From contig CAMLOC010000324.1 in the NCBI GenBank assembly GCA_946481465.1, positions 1 to 5,106 of the forward strand: DNA of 5,106 nucleotides. The letters run 5' to 3'. A model generated the notes under the pieces. The model saw only the letters and a list, made by a program, of their open reading frames with translations. It had not been told where the DNA came from and made no database searches. This DNA comes from an uncultured Shinella sp. (GTDB lineage Bacteria; Pseudomonadota; Alphaproteobacteria; Rhizobiales; Rhizobiaceae). The position numbers were made by a program, and so were the translations under genes. Shown here piece by piece: positions 1 through 5,106 of this stretch (positions within the stretch are counted from its first letter, which is position 1; each line of letters opens with the position of its first letter).

Positions 1-1889
<1,889 letters not shown>

Positions 1890-1971
1890 GCAGTAGGCAG
1901 TAGGAAATAGCGACGGGCGGCAGGGCTTCAATCCCTACTGCCTATCGCCTACCGGCTACTGCCTCTTCGCA
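1890..1971. repeat. Intergenic heptamer array (CAGTAGG) in inverted orientation, between convergent genes
   Basis: Two perfect CAGTAGG heptamers sit at 1891-1904. A further array of the opposite orientation lies at 1934-1961: CCTACTG, CCTATCG, CCTACCG and GCTACTG. The two arms can pair (for example 1896-1904 with 1934-1942), and an inner GGG-CTTCAAT-CCC (1923-1935) could close a loop. The block fills the whole gap between the malic enzyme stop and the olsB stop. It may serve as a two-way terminator or be a dispersed repeat of the kind I recall from rhizobial intergenic DNA; there is no T-tract after the stem, so termination is inference. Confidence 0.65.
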
Positions 1972-2850
1972 TCAGCTGGCGAAACGCCCGGCATCCGCAC
2001 CGTAATAGTTGAGATAGCGGCCGGAAATCTTGCCGATCGGCAGCACGATTAGGACGTCTGTCGTGTTGAAGCCGTGGTCGACGACGGCGCCGCTGCCGAC
2101 GGTCGCGCCGAGGCGGAGATAGCCCTTGATGAGCGGCGGCAGGGCGGAAAGCGCCTTGCGCGTGTCGATGCCTTCCGACGGCATCAGGTCCATGGTGCGG
2201 AAGAGTTCCGGCCGAGCCGAAACGCTCCACTCGTCCTTGGCCAGCACGTTATGATGCAGGAAGGAGAGCGCCAGCGCATGCTCCTCCGGCACGATGCCGT
2301 GGAAGGAGGCGCAGCCGAACATCACGTCGATGCCGTGCTTCAGCGAATAGGCCCAGTTGCCTTGCCAGAGCAGTTCCACCGTGCGCTTGGTGCGATAGGC
2401 CGGCAGCACGCAGGAGCGGCCGAGCTCCATGAAGCGCTTTTCCGGATGGTACGCGATCAGCGCGTCCACGTCGAATTCCGACTGGGAATAGAAGCCGCCG
2501 GAAACGGCGGCGACATCCTGGCGCAGCAGGCGGTAGGTGCCGACGATCTGCTCTTCCGCATCGCCCTCGATCGAGGTGTCGAGCACGAGGAGATGGTCGC
2601 AGACCATGTCCCAGGCATCGATATCGCGCTTGCGGCGCACCGCGTCGGCGGAGAGCTTTGCGTTCATCTCCTCGGCGAAGACGCGGTAGCGCACGGCCTG
2701 GGCGGCGTCGATCTCCGTCACCGAGCGGGCGATGCGCGTTTCGAGATTACCGATGCGGCCGAGCACGTCCGTGCCCGAGCGGCCCGCGGCGGGGGCCGTC
2801 TTCCGGGGAAGCTCTGCCGGTGCGATGGTCTGGGCGAGGTCGAGCGTCAT
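1972..2850 (-). CDS. olsB: L-ornithine N(alpha)-acyltransferase OlsB (GNAT-like fold), ornithine lipid synthesis
   Basis: Transfers a 3-hydroxyacyl chain from acyl-ACP to the alpha-amino group of ornithine, making lyso-ornithine lipid; OlsA then adds the second acyl chain. The 292-residue protein matches the usual rhizobial OlsB length. Family hallmarks run in order: VRYRVFAEEM (53-62), DIDAWDMVCDHLLV (76-89), VGTYRLL (103-109), GGFYSQSEFD (118-127), MELGRSCV (141-148), FGCASFHG (178-185), LPPLIKGYLRLGA (237-249) and FNTTDVLIVLP (261-271). There is no signal peptide or membrane span; the protein should be cytoplasmic, probably associated with the membrane surface. The first 35 or so residues are low-complexity and probably flexible. 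The ATG at 2850-2848 has only a weak ribosome site (GACGGA, about nine bases upstream). It converges on the malic enzyme gene. No olsA is in the window, so the two synthesis genes are not adjacent on this side. The stop is TGA. Related hemolysin-like acyltransferases are the main alternative, but the motif set fits OlsB closely. Confidence 0.92.
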   Translation of the reverse strand: MTLDLAQTIAPAELPRKTAPAAGRSGTDVLGRIGNLETRIARSVTEIDAAQAVRYRVFAEEMNAKLSADAVRRKRDIDAWDMVCDHLLVLDTSIEGDAEEQIVGTYRLLRQDVAAVSGGFYSQSEFDVDALIAYHPEKRFMELGRSCVLPAYRTKRTVELLWQGNWAYSLKHGIDVMFGCASFHGIVPEEHALALSFLHHNVLAKDEWSVSARPELFRTMDLMPSEGIDTRKALSALPPLIKGYLRLGATVGSGAVVDHGFNTTDVLIVLPIGKISGRYLNYYGADAGRFAS

Positions 2851-2881
2851 GGCAGTGTATCCGTCAAACGAAACTTCGCGG

Positions 2882-2915
2882 TTTTAACCACGATTCTGCA
2901 ACAGGATAATGACGC
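2882..2915 (-). promoter_or_regulatory. Candidate PhoB-dependent promoter of olsB
   Basis: Read on the minus strand, 2915-2898 is GCGTCAT-TATC-CTGTTGC. This resembles the tandem Pho box CTGTCAT-N4-CTGTCAT, with 9 of 14 core positions and the exact spacer of four. Ten bases later comes TTAAAA (2887-2882) as a weak -10; that ten-base spacing is also what I recall for the E. coli phoA promoter. The predicted start site is about 25 bases before the olsB ATG. Phosphate-starvation induction of ornithine lipids in rhizobia is established, which makes the site plausible. The match is imperfect and the -10 is poor. Confidence 0.33.
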
Positions 2916-2934
2916 GGGGCCGGCTTGGATAGCG

Positions 2935-2951
2935 AAAAGCCGTGAGCCGGC
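2935..2951 (-). terminator. Short hairpin with T-tract, 23 bases upstream of the candidate Pho box
   Basis: Just past the kinase stop codon, the minus strand reads GCCG, loop GCTCA, CGGC, then TTTT. This has the shape of an intrinsic terminator, but the stem is only four pairs, so it would be weak. A second possible stem pairs GCCGGC at 2946-2951 with the GCCGGC at 2919-2924. If it works, it separates kinase transcription from olsB. Confidence 0.3.
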
Positions 2952-2956
2952 GAAGA

Positions 2957-5106
2957 TCAGGCCGGCGCGCGCCGGGAAAGGCGGGCGATTTCCGCGATCA
3001 GCACGGCGGGATCGGCGGGCTTGGCCAGCACGGCGTCGGCGCCTGTCGCCAGAAGCGCCTCGCGCAGCCCCGCGCGGCTGTCCGCCGTCAACACGACGAC
3101 GGGCAGGCGGGCATTGCCGTAGTCGCGCCGCACGATGCGGGCGATCATCTCCTTGCCCTCGCCGCCCGGCATGCCGAGGTCGGTGAGAACGAGATCGGCG
3201 GCGAAGGGGCCGGCATCCGTCGCGCCGGCGAGCGCAGCAACGAGGGCCGGATAGTCCGGCACATGGCGCACCGTATGGCCGGCCCGCTCCAGCACGGAAC
3301 GCACCAGCATGGCGTTGACGGGGTCGTCCTCGGCCAGGAGGATGCGGGCGCCCGTCGCGGCCGTTTCCGCCGGCTCGGCGACGACGGGCGGCAGGTCCTT
3401 CAGGATCGGGCGGTTGTCGTTGATCGCGTCGCGCACCTCGATGCCCTTCATGCGGCCGCGCAGCACCTCGACCAGCGAACGCTCGCGCAGCGGCCGGATG
3501 AGCCAGGAATCATAGCCCTCGCCGTTGCCGATCGCGCGGCCGCTGCGCTCTTCCGGATTGACGAGATAGATGCGCCGCGCGCGGCTGTCGCGGAAGACGG
3601 CGAGATCGGCCAGTTCCCGGCGGAAGACGCCGGCAAGGCGGTTGTCGACGATGATGTCGGTCAATTCGGCCTGCTTGCCGGCAAGGCCCTGGGCAAGGTC
3701 GAACGCCTCGTCGAGCCCGGTCGCCAGATGGCAGGTGCCGCCGAGTGCGTCGATGGTGCGCACCAGCGCCCGGGAGGCCGGGCCGGCCGGCGCCAGGAGA
3801 AAGACGAGGCTGCCCTTCAGGACACCCTTGCGTGCGCCGCCCGCGCCCGCGGCCCGGTGCGGGCGCTCGACCGGCATGCGGATGGTGAAGGTGCTGCCCT
3901 TGCCGGGCGTGCTTTCCAGCGTCAATCCACCGCCGGCCTCGCTGAGGATGCGGGCGGAGATGGCAAGGCCGAGGCCCGTGCCGCCGCTGCGCTGCGCGGC
4001 ACTTCCGGTTTGCTCGAATTCGTGGAAGATTCGGGCCTGTTCCTCGGCATTCATGCCGGGACCGCTGTCGGTGACGCGGATGACGACGGCGCCGCGATCG
4101 AGCGTGGTTTCCAGAAAGACGCCGCCCGCATGGGTGAATTTCACCGCATTGCCGACGACGTTGTAGAGCACCTGGCGCAGACGCGGCGCATCGTAGAGCA
4201 GGAGGCCCGGCACGTCGGGCGAGACGAAGGAACCGATCTCGATGCCCTTCTCGTGCGCGCGGGGCGACAGCATCTCCACGACGCTTTCCAGCATCGGGCG
4301 CACCGGCTCCTCCGAGGGACGGAGCTGGAAGCGGCCGGCCTCGATGGTGGAGAAATCGAGGAGGTCGTCGACGAGCTGGACGAGGGCGTGGCCGGACTGG
4401 CGCATGCCGGCAAGGTAGTTCTTCTGCTCGGCCGTCAGCCGCGTCTGGCCGATAAGGTGCGACATGCCGAGAATGCCCGAGAGCGGCGTGCGGATCTCGT
4501 GGCTGACGGTGGCAAGCAGGCGGGATTTCGCCGCGCTCGCCTCCTCGGCACGCTGGCGGGCACGCTCGCGCTCGCCCTCGGCGCGGCGCTCCTCGGTAAC
4601 GTCGCGGGCGATGGAATGCACGACGAGGTCGCCGGACGCCGGATCGCGCACGGTAACGTCGTGCCAGGAATAGATGCGGCTGCCCGCCGGGCCGTCCACG
4701 TCGACATCGTAGCGATGGGCGATGGCCTGCGAGCGGAAGGTGAGGCCGAGCGCCTCGCAGGTCCGCCCGACGACGTCGCTAGCGCCCGTCAGCTCGGAAA
4801 GAACGGCATTGGCGCTGAGGATGCGGCCGTCGAGCGCGCGCATGACGACGATATCGCCGAGCGCGTCATGGATGGCGGAAAGGATTTCCGAGGTCTCGCT
4901 GCGCTCCCAGGAGCGGTCGTGCGTCGCCTCGACGCCGGCGACGGGGCGGCGCGTGCGCAGGAGGAAGACCGCGCCGGCGATGCCGGCAAGGCCGAGCGCG
5001 ACGGCGGCGATATAGAACCCGGCGGCAAGACCCGTGGCCAGAGCGAGCGCGCCGAACAAGAGGCCGGCGCCGGCGATCACGTTGCGAACCGTTGCATGGC
5101 CCTCCG
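2957..5106 (-). CDS. Membrane-anchored hybrid sensor histidine kinase: PAS, HisKA, HATPase, pseudo-receiver, receiver (5' end probably beyond window)
   Basis: A two-component sensor that autophosphorylates on His and can pass the phosphate to its own receiver. Residues are numbered from the GTG at 5080-5078 (707 aa). Two hydrophobic segments (about 2-19 and 21-42) with almost no loop form a hairpin, so no periplasmic sensor domain is present. A PAS-like domain follows (about 64-162), then a charged coiled-coil (163-187). HisKA has VSHEIRTPL with His194. The ATPase shows the N box (NVVGNAVKFT, 307-316), G1 (DSGPGM, 338-343), F box (IFHEFEQTG) and G2 (GGTGLGLAI, 366-374). Residues 423-545 look like a degenerate receiver. 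The final receiver (579-702) has the acidic cluster EDD 584-586, phospho-acceptor Asp634, Thr665 and Lys687. No Hpt domain is present, so onward transfer needs a separate phosphotransferase. The frame stays open to the right edge (residues EGHATVRN before the GTG), and the GTG has no nearby ribosome site; a start outside the window is likelier. It lies 106 bp upstream of olsB on the same strand. The signal and output are unknown. Confidence 0.9.
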   Translation of the reverse strand, partial: EGHATVRNVIAGAGLLFGALALATGLAAGFYIAAVALGLAGIAGAVFLLRTRRPVAGVEATHDRSWERSETSEILSAIHDALGDIVVMRALDGRILSANAVLSELTGASDVVGRTCEALGLTFRSQAIAHRYDVDVDGPAGSRIYSWHDVTVRDPASGDLVVHSIARDVTEERRAEGERERARQRAEEASAAKSRLLATVSHEIRTPLSGILGMSHLIGQTRLTAEQKNYLAGMRQSGHALVQLVDDLLDFSTIEAGRFQLRPSEEPVRPMLESVVEMLSPRAHEKGIEIGSFVSPDVPGLLLYDAPRLRQVLYNVVGNAVKFTHAGGVFLETTLDRGAVVIRVTDSGPGMNAEEQARIFHEFEQTGSAAQRSGGTGLGLAISARILSEAGGGLTLESTPGKGSTFTIRMPVERPHRAAGAGGARKGVLKGSLVFLLAPAGPASRALVRTIDALGGTCHLATGLDEAFDLAQGLAGKQAELTDIIVDNRLAGVFRRELADLAVFRDSRARRIYLVNPEERSGRAIGNGEGYDSWLIRPLRERSLVEVLRGRMKGIEVRDAINDNRPILKDLPPVVAEPAETAATGARILLAEDDPVNAMLVRSVLERAGHTVRHVPDYPALVAALAGATDAGPFAADLVLTDLGMPGGEGKEMIARIVRRDYGNARLPVVVLTADSRAGLREALLATGADAVLAKPADPAVLIAEIARLSRRAPA

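Noticed and set aside
2860..2866. TTGACG-like motif on the minus strand before olsB as a -35 box
   Set aside because: It is only about 15 bases from the ATG, leaving no room for a -10 and start site; it overlaps the presumed ribosome site.
2869..2878. Near-palindrome CGAAACTTCG upstream of the olsB start
   Set aside because: It is too short and too common to call an operator without conservation data.
2074..3186. A 370-codon open frame on the plus strand across olsB, the gap and the kinase 3' end
   Set aside because: It is antisense to two well-recognised genes, is rich in Arg/Gly/Ala, has no recognisable domain, and is the expected mirror frame of GC-rich coding DNA.
3570..4166. A 198-codon open frame on the plus strand inside the kinase gene
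   Set aside because: It is a shadow of the kinase; the translation is Arg/Ser/Pro-rich with no motif or ribosome site.

Overview
The window is GC-rich, ordinary-looking chromosomal DNA, most likely from an alphaproteobacterium of the Rhizobiaceae (Sinorhizobium/Ensifer, Rhizobium, Agrobacterium or Shinella type). Three things suggest this: a two-domain malic enzyme-phosphotransacetylase chimera, an OlsB ornithine lipid acyltransferase with a rhizobial-style sequence, and heptamer repeats of the CAGTAGG type between genes. From memory, malic enzyme gene tme and olsB are also neighbours in Sinorhizobium meliloti. The genus cannot be fixed by reading alone.

Layout: (1) bases 1-1889, plus strand: the 3' five-sixths of a MaeB/Tme-type malic enzyme, cut by the left edge. 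(2) bases 1890-1971: an 82-bp convergent gap filled by heptamer repeats in inverted orientation. (3) bases 1972-2850, minus strand: complete olsB, the first enzyme of ornithine lipid synthesis. (4) bases 2851-2956: a 106-bp gap holding a short hairpin after the kinase gene and a candidate PhoB box with a promoter-like layout for olsB. (5) bases 2957-5106, minus strand: a membrane-anchored hybrid sensor histidine kinase (PAS, HisKA, HATPase, degenerate receiver, true receiver) that probably runs past the right edge.

The malic enzyme makes pyruvate and NADPH from malate. OlsB uses 3-hydroxyacyl-ACP to acylate ornithine, giving a phosphorus-free membrane lipid precursor. The kinase lies upstream of olsB on the same strand, but the hairpin and the candidate promoter suggest olsB is transcribed separately. 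No mobile element, CRISPR array, tRNA or rRNA was seen. I see no convincing new biological system; the most testable leads are the candidate Pho box before olsB, the inverted heptamer array, and the pseudo-receiver in the kinase.
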